This document shows positions 13,235 to 18,812 of a stretch of 18,812 nucleotides of DNA, piece after piece. The stretch comes from Patescibacteria group bacterium. GTDB taxonomy: Bacteria; Patescibacteriota; Minisyncoccia; JAHIHE01. The notes beneath the pieces are model-generated. The model had not been told where the DNA came from. It did no database searches and saw nothing but the letters and a program-made list of their open reading frames with translations. The stretch covers positions 1-18,812 of the forward strand of contig JAHIHE010000158.1 of assembly GCA_018899995.1 (NCBI GenBank). The letters run 5' to 3'. Each line of letters begins with the position of its first letter. Positions within the stretch are counted from its first letter, which is position 1. A program made the position numbers and the translations under genes.

Positions 13235-14197
13235 TTAAGCTAAAGTCTGGCAACTACATTTAGGATTGATTTGAGTTTCTGCCCAAACTTCTTGAAAGGG
13301 TCTGTCAAACAAGTACAAGCCCTTTTCATTTCCAATAATAAGGAGAGAGCAACTAGGTTCTGTGATCTTCTCTATAAAAGACTTTTCTGTATTAGCAGTG
13401 AGAATCGCGAGAGCTATCTTAACAGCTCTGGCCACTACTACCTGAATGTCTGATAATAAAGCCGGCATAGGTTTTGTCTCTCCTGTTGTGTAATCCCACT
13501 CTGCTTTTTTAGTTTCTTTTAAATCTTTTATTATGGATTTGAAGACACACTCAAAACACGGCAATCCAGGGATTGTGAAGAGTATGTCACCACCTTTTCC
13601 CATGTCATAGACAGAAGGGTAGATTATAGGTTTTGAATGATAAGCCAGCCCATTTATGAGGATTTTGGTCTTGATAGAATCAGTTGCTTCAATGATTAAG
13701 TCAGAATTCTGGAGCACGTGATCAAGTTTTTCACTCTCCATGTTAAGAACATCCTCATCATAAAGCTGAATATTAACACAGGGATTGATCCTTAAAGCCT
13801 TTTCATAAACACACTCAGTCTTTTTCCTTCCAATGTCAAAAAGGTCATATGGGGATCTGCAAAGATTGCTGATGCTGACAGTATCGAAATCAATTAGATT
13901 GAGACTTGTTACTCCACACCTTATTAGATCCAGAGCAATAGGCGATCCTCCGCTTCCAAGACCTATGATAGTTACAGACATTTCCTGTAGGCAGGATTGG
14001 TCAATGATTCCGTGATTGCGTTCATTTAATTGTGTGGTGTAGTTAATAACTTGAATGTCAACTTCTTTAGAGCATTGCACTTTGCCTTTTTCCATATAGA
14101 AGTGTAAGCAAGATTGATCATTTATATTATTACGGCTTTGATGAAACACCCCTATTTTTTTAAGTCCGTTCTTTTGGTTGACAGAGCTTATTATCAT
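13235..14197 (-). CDS. ThiF/E1-like ubiquitin-activating enzyme
   Basis: This 320-aa protein has a short N-terminal extension and then a Rossmann adenylation domain: SVTIIGLGSGG with Gly79-84, LIDFDTV (Asp103/105), NLCRSPYDLFDIGRKK with Arg114 and Lys125/126, and EATDS with Asp173. These are the ATP/Mg and arginine-finger positions of ThiF/MoeB/E1 enzymes, which adenylate the C-terminus of a ubiquitin-like protein. CFEC at 214-217 and a terminal CSC (314-316) could bind a structural zinc, or one Cys could form the thioester. I place the start at ATG 14197; the frame is open to 14332, but that would overlap the JAB gene by 173 bases. Even so it overlaps by 38 bases, indicating translational coupling. 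There is no fused E2 or rhodanese domain. Confidence 0.9.
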   Translation of the reverse strand: MIISSVNQKNGLKKIGVFHQSRNNINDQSCLHFYMEKGKVQCSKEVDIQVINYTTQLNERNHGIIDQSCLQEMSVTIIGLGSGGSPIALDLIRCGVTSLNLIDFDTVSISNLCRSPYDLFDIGRKKTECVYEKALRINPCVNIQLYDEDVLNMESEKLDHVLQNSDLIIEATDSIKTKILINGLAYHSKPIIYPSVYDMGKGGDILFTIPGLPCFECVFKSIIKDLKETKKAEWDYTTGETKPMPALLSDIQVVVARAVKIALAILTANTEKSFIEKITEPSCSLLIIGNEKGLYLFDRPFQEVWAETQINPKCSCQTLA

Positions 14198-14807
14198 CAC
14201 TTTGTTTTTCTCTAGACCGTATAAGACAGTGCTTGGCTTTTGATTTGCTTCCTTTAGTACTTGGTTTATGAACAGGATTTTCACGATAAGCCTCCTTGTT
14301 AGAAGGTTGAAAGCACTCTGCACATATTTCAATGCAGGCCTTAGGAAGAAGTTTTATATTGGCCTCTTTAACCACAACATCTTTTCTGTGACCGAGAGAC
14401 ACTATGTAGGAGAAAATTGGTGGAATAGAGGTTTCAGTGACTATCAACATAATTAAGTGGTTATTAATCTTGTACCTTGGAGATTGCAGGATGTTTGAGC
14501 ATGTGTGTAAATCACCAGTCGAAAGCTCTTTCATCCCACGGTGCTTGTGAAAGCATCCTTTGAAGTCATATTCATTGCTATGATATTGTTTAAGTTGTTG
14601 ATTCAGTAATTGAACATCCTTTTCACTCTGATAATAGATAGAGGGTCTTCTCTCTGCGAATGATGTTGAAGGGATTATGTCTGTTATGATATTAGTGTGT
14701 TGTTTGGGACCTATCATTATTCCACCAGTCTCCCATTTCCCCATTCCCCTATGACACTCAACTAGAATCGAAGCGAAAACTTCTACACTTAAAAGTATGC
14801 TTTGCAT
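14160..14807 (-). CDS. JAB/MPN (JAMM) metalloprotease, deubiquitinase-like
   Basis: This 215-aa protein has a JAMM zinc site: Glu26 in WETGGIMIG and HKHRGMKELSTGD with His87, His89, Ser96 and Asp99. The gap between the second His and Ser is six residues instead of the usual seven. JAB enzymes cleave isopeptide or C-terminal extensions of ubiquitin-like proteins, maturing or removing them. The C-terminal 65 residues are outside the catalytic domain and basic (KPSTKGSKSKAKH). I chose ATG 14807, with AAGGTG six bases before it; a GTG lies at 14816. The end overlaps the E1 gene. A G/C-rich hairpin lies just upstream. Confidence 0.9.
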   Translation of the reverse strand: MQSILLSVEVFASILVECHRGMGKWETGGIMIGPKQHTNIITDIIPSTSFAERRPSIYYQSEKDVQLLNQQLKQYHSNEYDFKGCFHKHRGMKELSTGDLHTCSNILQSPRYKINNHLIMLIVTETSIPPIFSYIVSLGHRKDVVVKEANIKLLPKACIEICAECFQPSNKEAYRENPVHKPSTKGSKSKAKHCLIRSREKQSDDNKLCQPKERT

Positions 14808-14827
14808 AATTATCACCTTTTATGTTC

Positions 14828-14852
14828 GGGGGTTCTGTTAGGACAGACCCCC
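14828..14852. other. G5/C5 intercistronic hairpin
   Basis: GGGGG-T-TCTGT, loop TAGG, ACAGA-CCCCC forms a strong stem with one bulged base. It lies between the stop of the 54-aa gene and the ribosome binding site of the JAB gene, in otherwise AT-rich DNA. On the transcribed (minus) strand it is not followed by a T run, so it is not a standard terminator. It may limit read-through or protect the mRNA of the upstream peptide. Confidence 0.65.
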
Positions 14853-14873
14853 CTTGTTGTGTTCCCCATAATA

Positions 14874-15038
14874 CTAAGTTAGGAAGAAACGTTGGGGTAC
14901 GAGAGTAGTGTTAGGATTCTGGGCACCCTTTGTTCCGTCATTCTCAGGATCTCTGTCAATAAGACGGCCATCTCTTGTGACACCGACGTTATTCTGTTGC
15001 CTTAGCTTTTCAGCTAGCTTGTTAAGATCTACTGCCAT
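14874..15038 (-). CDS. 54-aa hydrophilic peptide encoded between E2 and JAB genes
   Basis: The start at ATG 15038 is fixed by AAAAAAGGAGGTGAGCAA, the strongest ribosome binding site in the window. A longer frame to 15083 lacks one and overlaps the E2 gene. The product begins with an amphipathic helix (MAVDLNKLAEKLRQQ). A Gly/Asp/Asn-rich, probably disordered part follows (VTRDGRLIDRDPENDGTKG, then AQNPNTTLVPQRFFLT). It is too short for a beta-grasp ubiquitin fold and has no Gly-Gly end. Position between E2 and JAB genes and the strong start suggest it is the abundant partner: a modifier, a target, or a precursor peptide. A stable hairpin directly follows it. No family recognised. Confidence 0.75.
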   Translation of the reverse strand: MAVDLNKLAEKLRQQNNVGVTRDGRLIDRDPENDGTKGAQNPNTTLVPQRFFLT

Positions 15039-15061
15039 TTGCTCACCTCCTTTTTTGTAAT

Positions 15062-15520
15062 TTAGTGTTCTGCTGCAGGCCATTTACCTGTATAGGCAAA
15101 GGACTCGATGCAAAAGCACCAAGCAGCAGATAGGTTCCTGATTTCAAGTATTGACATGCTTGAATGATAATAAACAGGGTCCATGAGGCACAGACTCCCA
15201 TCCTTCCAAACGTGTTTTGCCCCTATTGATTTTACATTTGGCTTTTCCAAAAAAACCTTTGGCATTTTGAATGGAAAATCTTGCGCTTCGATTGATATAC
15301 TAAATCTTGTTCCAAAGTTATTTGAGATTTCCTCTTTGAAGATCATCTTATTCTGTTTATGCGTGATTCTTGCATTTGTGCTCGATAACATCCTATAAAG
15401 CTCTTCCACAGCTCTTTTAGGATATTTAACCCACCACCCACTACCATTTATAGGAAAACCAGATTCATTTAGGAGCGAAAGGTATTTATCTCTGTCTGAG
15501 GTTTTGATTTGAAAGAACAT
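15062..15520 (-). CDS. Bacterial E2-like ubiquitin-conjugating (UBC-fold) protein
   Basis: This 152-aa protein starts at ATG 15520, with AGAGG six bases upstream; a TTG lies at 15526. The second half has the UBC signature: DFPFKMPKVFLEKP strand and loop, then HVWKDGSLCLMDP with the predicted catalytic Cys, and a C-terminal helix ending ESFAYTGKWPAAEH. The H-x-W-x-D-G-x-L-C-L block and terminal G-x-W-x-x-x-E-H are typical of bacterial E2-like families found beside E1 and JAB genes. It would accept a ubiquitin-like protein from the E1 as a thioester and pass it on. It lies 14 bases after the chorismate mutase-like gene and 23 bases before the 54-aa gene. It is stand-alone, not fused to E1. Confidence 0.88.
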   Translation of the reverse strand: MFFQIKTSDRDKYLSLLNESGFPINGSGWWVKYPKRAVEELYRMLSSTNARITHKQNKMIFKEEISNNFGTRFSISIEAQDFPFKMPKVFLEKPNVKSIGAKHVWKDGSLCLMDPVYYHSSMSILEIRNLSAAWCFCIESFAYTGKWPAAEH

Positions 15521-15534
15521 TTTCAACCTCTTGG

Positions 15535-15837
15535 TTAATTCATTATTGTTTTTTCTTGCGTGTTCTGAATTCTCTTACTCTCCTGCATTATGACCTGAAA
15601 TAACTCATCGACATAATCGCCAGATAGACCATATCTTTTAGCTAGTACCTGCTTACTTTTAATTATCTGGGCTTCTCTCTCAGGTACATAAACAGGCAAG
15701 TTTTGCTGCATCTTTATTTTACCAATCTGATTGCAGACCTGCATCCGCCAGGAAAGTAGTTTCATGATCAGCAAATCCAAAAAATTGATCAAACGCCTAA
15801 ATGTTTTAAATCTAATTTTCCAGTTATCTTCTGACAT
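15535..15837 (-). CDS. AroQ-type chorismate mutase-like protein in the E1/E2 operon
   Basis: This 100-aa all-helical protein aligns without gaps to the E. coli AroQ chorismate mutase domain as I remember it. The matching active-site positions are Arg14, Arg31, Lys42, Arg54, Glu55, Ser87 and Gln91 (E. coli Arg11, Arg28, Lys39, Arg51, Glu52, Ser84, Gln88). Only Asp48 differs, being Val51. Family motifs IGKIKMQQNLPVYVPEREAQI and LFQVIMQESKRIQ span the second and third helices. The enzyme class turns chorismate into prephenate in the cytoplasm. There is no fused prephenate dehydratase or dehydrogenase and no other aromatic-pathway gene nearby. Start 15837 overlaps the upstream Cys-rich gene by 14 bases with AGCAGGT upstream; an earlier in-frame ATG at 15891 has no ribosome binding site. 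Context suggests a role tied to the E1/E2 cassette. Confidence 0.82.
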   Translation of the reverse strand: MSEDNWKIRFKTFRRLINFLDLLIMKLLSWRMQVCNQIGKIKMQQNLPVYVPEREAQIIKSKQVLAKRYGLSGDYVDELFQVIMQESKRIQNTQEKTIMN

Positions 15838-16006
15838 TGTTAGTACCTGCTTTCGGGTTATGGGTTGTTGTTCTCTGTTTCTGAAGTTCATACAAAGCTT
15901 TGTCTATCCCGCAGCCTTCGCAGTCTGGGTCGTGTAAGGTGCAAAAATTGCCAAGGCATTGTTTGATAATTGGATAATTTATTCGTTTTATATGGGGAGT
16001 CAGCAT
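15824..16006 (-). CDS. 60-aa Cys-rich protein, first gene of the cassette
   Basis: AGAGGACACA immediately precedes ATG 16006. The product has Cys17, Cys22, Cys29 and Cys32 (QCLGNFCTLHDPDCEGCGID), a compact cluster that could hold one zinc or an iron-sulphur centre with the nearby His. The C-terminal half is Gln/Thr/Asn-rich and polar (QKQRTTTHNPKAGTNN). Its stop overlaps the start of the chorismate mutase-like gene by 14 bases, which implies coupling. It is short and unrecognised, so I rate it on ribosome binding site, overlap and Cys pattern only. Confidence 0.6.
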   Translation of the reverse strand: MLTPHIKRINYPIIKQCLGNFCTLHDPDCEGCGIDKALYELQKQRTTTHNPKAGTNNVRR

Positions 16007-16221
16007 TGTGTCCTCTTTTTTGGATTTTGGGTCTTAGTTATGGTTGTGAGATTACCATGTAAAGAAGTGAGACAAAATACCAGCGATATCGCAAATGGAA
16101 TGGAATATGTTGAAATTCAAGGAAAACAGGAAAGGAGCAAAAATTTTTTATAGCAAGTATATAGCGGAGAGGAATATAGAAACATATTTAAAAATGAGTG
16201 ATGTAATTATATGAAAATAAA
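16007..16221. promoter_or_regulatory. Divergent promoter region of the E1/E2 cassette
   Basis: These 215 bases lie between the divergent 60-aa gene (minus) and the 118-aa gene (plus) and should hold the promoters of both. I see no convincing -35/-10 pair on either strand. A perfect 10-bp palindrome GCGATATCGC at 16083-16092 is a candidate operator. Confidence 0.4.
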
Positions 16222-16578
16222 ATGGGAAAGAATAAGCTGAAAGAAATAATATTGTGTCAAGGCGGGAAGGATGAACTAGAAGAAATCACTGGGGAGAGAT
16301 ATGAATATATTAAACCAGAGGAAATTAAATCACTTTTTCCTGAATACAAACCTACCCTGTATTCAAGAAATACATTTCCAACTTTTATTGAGATATATAC
16401 GACTTCTACATCCAGCAGAAAAACATTGAAAAGAGAGATTTACAAAAAAGCTTTAGAATTAAATGCTGATGCAGTAATACATTATAAGCAGAATTTATTC
16501 AAAGTTATACACGGTAGTTTGATTGGTTTCGCAGAAGGAACACCTATGAGAAAGAAAAAAGTAAAGGAAAACTACTAA
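16222..16578 (+). CDS. 118-aa hypothetical protein
   Basis: The frame runs from ATG 16222 to TAA 16578, on the opposite strand from its neighbours. The product is a soluble alpha/beta protein: an N-terminal region (KEIILCQGGKDELEEITGERYEY), a middle strand (FIEIYTTST), a helix KREIYKKALELNADAVIHY, and a final strand pair (FKVIHGSLIGFAEGTPMRKKK). The end loosely resembles small YbjQ-like domains (A...GADAV...G..YGTA), but I would not assign it. The ribosome binding site is weak, so the start is uncertain. It is divergent from the E1/E2 cassette and could be its regulator or an unrelated gene. Confidence 0.55.
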   Translation: MGKNKLKEIILCQGGKDELEEITGERYEYIKPEEIKSLFPEYKPTLYSRNTFPTFIEIYTTSTSSRKTLKREIYKKALELNADAVIHYKQNLFKVIHGSLIGFAEGTPMRKKKVKENY

Positions 16579-16579
16579 A

Positions 16580-16595
16580 AATCTAGAAATAGATT
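16580..16595. terminator. Short hairpin between convergent genes
   Basis: AATCTA-GAAA-TAGATT is a perfect 6-bp stem with a GAAA tetraloop, lying between the convergent stops of the 118-aa and 418-aa genes. The stem is AT-rich and no long T run follows, so it is at best a weak bidirectional terminator. Confidence 0.35.
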
Positions 16596-17850
16596 ACTTG
16601 GCCCAAGAAATGAGATCGGGGTGAACTCTTAGACGATAGTGCCTGGGCATTCTAAAAGGCTTAGGGTTTCCGTTTGCAACCAAGTCCTTATCTTTGGGGA
16701 GCTTGAGTTTCTTTGCAAGTTCACGATTCAGTCTATAGATTTCACTGATGATAGTTGTGTCGGGAATTTCATAACTTTTTTGTTTCCAAGATGGAACTTT
16801 TTCAATAAAATCATCGAAAGATACCCAACCGACCTCAAGGGGATCTTTCAGGCCCCATTCGTTTTTTAATTTTAGAACCATAATAAGGAATAAGTGACTA
16901 TGAAGAGGAGAGAGTCGTATTGGATGGGAATCGTTAACTATAAGGATAATCCTTGGTTCACCCTTTTGGCCTACCTTAATAGTGGTATTGTATTCAGTGG
17001 TGAAGTATTGGTGAATTAGCTGATTTTCCAGAATCGGCTTGGTCTTTATTTCTGGTTTGTGAAGGATATACTCACAATAGAAATAAGTGCTATCCCAAGG
17101 AGATATTCCAAACTTATTATTTTCGTCAAAAGGTTTCCAAAATGCTACTGGACGATGTGGGCCTTCGTCAATTACTTGATCGAAGCCTGGGCCATAAATA
17201 ACCCCATATTCTTTCATAATGCTCCTAGTTATAGCACGTCGTTTAAAAGGGGGTGAAGGATTATATATGTCTTCTGTATTTACTGGAAAAGTTAGCCAAA
17301 TAAAAAGAGTTTCTATGCTAACAGCTTGTGCCTGTTCAATATTTAACAAAGCAGCGGATTTTGATGAGTAGTACTCTAAAAAGAGACTGTATGAGCCATC
17401 TGGCTTCTTTTGGGTAATCCTGTCACAGCAGTAGCGGAAGCGGACTGCTCTTGAGTCGTTAGTAGTTAAAGGTTTTGAAAAGCGAAGATTTATTACAGAA
17501 CCAACTATAGTAGTGTCATTGGATATAGAAATTTTACCCACATCAGCAATAATTCCGTCTAAGAGAATAGTGCCATTGTACGGATCTTGCTTGTCAGCTT
17601 TATTTATCTGATATCCGTAAGAATAGAAGGGCTTGTTGTCCTCGTGCATAAGATCTTTACAGCCGTCGTTAAGTTGTGTGACATGGTATGGAAAATAAAT
17701 GGATAGTGTGTCCAATAGTCCCTCGTGAGATTGTATAATGAATTCTAATATACAATAACCCTTACCATTTTCCTTAATCCAATAAGATTGATGTAACCAT
17801 TTTATACTGGCCCGACAGCTCTGTCCTTTTGTTATTGCAGATATACTCAT
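16594..17850 (-). CDS. 418-aa hypothetical protein with possible C-terminal winged helix
   Basis: The start at 17850 has AAAGGAG about 14 bases upstream, rather far. The first 200 residues look beta-rich with no known motif (ASIKWLHQSYWIKENGKGYCILEFII, later IVGSVINLRF). The middle contains FWKPFDENNKFGISPWDSTYFYCEYI. The last 110 residues look like a winged-helix DNA-binding domain: LSPLHSHLFLIMVLKLKN, a long helix TTIISEIYRLNRELAKKLKL, then a basic hairpin MPRHYRLRVHPDLI. There is no signal peptide or membrane segment. It could be a ligand-sensing transcription regulator; I see no enzymatic residues. No family recognised. Confidence 0.65.
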   Translation of the reverse strand: MSISAITKGQSCRASIKWLHQSYWIKENGKGYCILEFIIQSHEGLLDTLSIYFPYHVTQLNDGCKDLMHEDNKPFYSYGYQINKADKQDPYNGTILLDGIIADVGKISISNDTTIVGSVINLRFSKPLTTNDSRAVRFRYCCDRITQKKPDGSYSLFLEYYSSKSAALLNIEQAQAVSIETLFIWLTFPVNTEDIYNPSPPFKRRAITRSIMKEYGVIYGPGFDQVIDEGPHRPVAFWKPFDENNKFGISPWDSTYFYCEYILHKPEIKTKPILENQLIHQYFTTEYNTTIKVGQKGEPRIILIVNDSHPIRLSPLHSHLFLIMVLKLKNEWGLKDPLEVGWVSFDDFIEKVPSWKQKSYEIPDTTIISEIYRLNRELAKKLKLPKDKDLVANGNPKPFRMPRHYRLRVHPDLISWAK

Positions 17851-18080
17851 CGGGGGTTATGGCTCCTTTGAAGATATAATTCTAAAATGAATGCTGGGCT
17901 GATAACCAGTATGTTTGGTCACCGAAGCAGAAGTAGATTATCAGCGTCACTTCTCAATTAACAATTTCAACTCCATTCATGCCTTTGAACTGTTTGTCGA
18001 CTATTAGGAGCTTAAGACTGTATTTTTGTGATGTTATGCAATCAACTATTTGACATAATTTATAGATATAATCAAGTGTA

Positions 18081-18308
18081 TTAGGTGGTTACAGCTTTCC
18101 ACGTGAATTCTTTACAGATTTCCTTTGTCAAACAGGAATCACATCTTTTGCAGTCACCTGAGACCCATGATGGGAAGCAACGCTATTTCCCTTGGTACAG
18201 ATATTAAATACTCCCTTGAAAAAGTTTTATAATGAACCAATTGTTTTTATTTAGTACAAGACTTGATAAATCCAGCTTCAATTCATTCAAGCCATTACTG
18301 TTAACCAT
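18081..18308 (-). pseudogene. Probable decayed gene ending in a Cys-rich tail
   Basis: On the minus strand a frame from ATG 18308 (34 codons) is broken by TAA at 18204-18206 and TAG at 18183-18185. It then continues in the same frame to TAA at 18081-18083. The last part reads CFPSWVSGDCKRCDSC then LTKEICKEFTWK, a C-x8-C-x2-C-x2-C-x5-C cluster typical of a metal-binding protein tail. Two in-frame stops and the lack of a close ribosome binding site suggest a dead gene; the first half looks less like coding sequence. Confidence 0.35.
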
Positions 18309-18402
18309 TTGCAAAAAAATCACAATTGATTATTTCCTCCAGATTTAATTTTTCTCCACATGACACACTTTTGTCTTAGTAAATCTTTCCCCAAAGGGCT
18401 TA

Positions 18403-18450
18403 AGTGATTTTGGAGGTCTCCAGGGGTTCCGCTCGGTTCCGCTCTCAAAA
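18403..18450. repeat. Tandem 10-mer inside an imperfect inverted repeat
   Basis: GGTTCCGCTC occurs twice in tandem (about 18424-18443). The block is framed by GATTTTGGAGG on the left and CTCTCAAAATC on the right, which are near-complements. The whole could fold as a long hairpin or be a binding site or recombination scar upstream of the 68-aa gene. Confidence 0.45.
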
Positions 18451-18526
18451 TCATAAACATTTATCTATCCAAAAGCTACGCAAAGCTTCGATCATGGAAA
18501 AATTAAATTATAAGGAGGTAATAAAA

Positions 18527-18733
18527 ATGAGAGTGACCTTTTGCAAAACAAAAGCTGGTAATGGCTTTAAAATCGCTGTTGATGACAATTGGCTTTACAC
18601 CAGTAAAAAGGGCTTACTAAAAGTTCTTTTAGACGAAGCTGAATCTTGCCAGTTTCGGACAATAGATAATTCACCTGAAGGTGGATTTGTAGATCCATTT
18701 GAAGATTCACCAATAGATGAATTTGAACAATAG
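18527..18733 (+). CDS. 68-aa hypothetical protein
   Basis: ATG 18527 has AAGGAGG seven bases upstream, a strong site; the frame is open to 18404 without another. The product begins MRVTFCKTKAGNGFKIAVDD with a beta-hairpin look, followed by a Lys/Leu helix (SKKGLLKVLLDEAES). It ends in an acidic tail (GGFVDPFEDSPIDEFEQ). The acidic C-terminus suggests a protein-binding or DNA-mimic-like tail. No family recognised. Confidence 0.65.
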   Translation: MRVTFCKTKAGNGFKIAVDDNWLYTSKKGLLKVLLDEAESCQFRTIDNSPEGGFVDPFEDSPIDEFEQ

Positions 18734-18775
18734 AAGATAACAAGCTTATTCTTTATCTTTTTCTTTCTTTTTCCT
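18734..18775 (+). terminator. Possible Rho-independent terminator
   Basis: AAGATAA (18734-18740) can pair with TTATCTT (18753-18759) over a 12-base loop, followed by a T-rich run. The stem is mostly A-T pairs and overlaps the stop codon of the 68-aa gene, so it would be weak. Confidence 0.4.
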
Positions 18776-18812
18776 TTTTATTCTTATCTGAAAAATAACA
18801 AATAGATATTAA

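Larger units (their letters stand above)
17851..18526. other. 676-base intergenic region with a decayed gene and small repeats
   Basis: No intact gene with a ribosome binding site is visible here apart from the end of the region. It holds the probable pseudogene at 18081-18308, and the repeat cluster at 18403-18450, followed by the strong ribosome binding site of the 68-aa gene. Positions 17880-18080 look like plain AT-rich DNA in which I see no feature. Confidence 0.5.

Noticed and set aside
13235..14332. E1 start at 14332
   Set aside because: It would overlap the JAB gene by 173 bases; the extra 45 residues look like JAB-gene sequence read in another frame, so ATG 14197 is preferred.
14874..15038. 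Calling the 54-aa peptide the ubiquitin-like protein of the cassette
   Set aside because: Too short and polar for a beta-grasp fold and no Gly-Gly end; kept only as a candidate modifier or target.
13235..16006. Assignment to the PRTRC cassette
   Set aside because: ThiF and JAB proteins occur there, but I see no ParB-related gene or PRTRC-type ubiquitin-like protein, and the stand-alone E2 and chorismate mutase-like genes do not fit.

Overview
The window is AT-rich bacterial accessory DNA with ordinary AGGAGG-type ribosome binding sites. No rRNA, tRNA or core housekeeping gene is visible, so the host cannot be named. The mix of a DUF4007-type defence fragment, an RloC-like ATPase, a large serine recombinase, a toxin-antitoxin pair and many small orphan genes points to a defence or mobile island. 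I see no CRISPR array.

Left part (1-6070). A minus-strand DUF4007-like gene runs off the left edge. An AT-rich intergenic stretch separates it from a plus-strand gene for an RloC-like ATPase with a zinc hook and a candidate C-terminal R-x3-E...H nuclease motif. Three putative membrane proteins and a small zinc-ribbon protein follow. A 17-bp palindrome lies identically in the promoter regions of the ATPase gene and of the 4248 gene, suggesting common control.

Middle (6406-8481). A large serine recombinase lies on the minus strand, next to what looks like a truncated plus-strand gene.

Right-centre (8699-16006). About 7.3 kb of minus-strand genes is tightly packed, with several overlapping starts and stops. 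In transcription order they are: a 60-aa Cys-rich protein; a 100-aa AroQ-type chorismate mutase-like protein; an E2-like (UBC fold) protein; a 54-aa peptide with a very strong ribosome binding site; a JAB/MPN metalloprotease; a ThiF/E1-like adenylating enzyme; a protein with a C-terminal binuclear treble-clef (RING/FYVE-like) zinc module; an FtsK/HerA/VirB4-type ATPase; a wHTH plus PD-(D/E)XK-like protein; vapBC; and four small orphan genes, one a membrane protein. E1, E2, JAB and a possible E3-like protein together form a bacterial ubiquitin-like conjugation or deconjugation cassette. It has no recognisable ubiquitin-like beta-grasp protein, and carries a chorismate mutase-like protein and a DNA-pump-type ATPase. 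This is the most interesting part of the window. vapBC sits between 34-bp direct repeats (30/34 identical), one being the 3' end of the wHTH/nuclease gene and the other a remnant of a second copy.

Right end (16222-18812). It holds a small plus-strand orphan, a 418-aa minus-strand protein with a possible C-terminal winged helix, a probable decayed Cys-rich gene, and a 68-aa plus-strand gene with a strong ribosome binding site.
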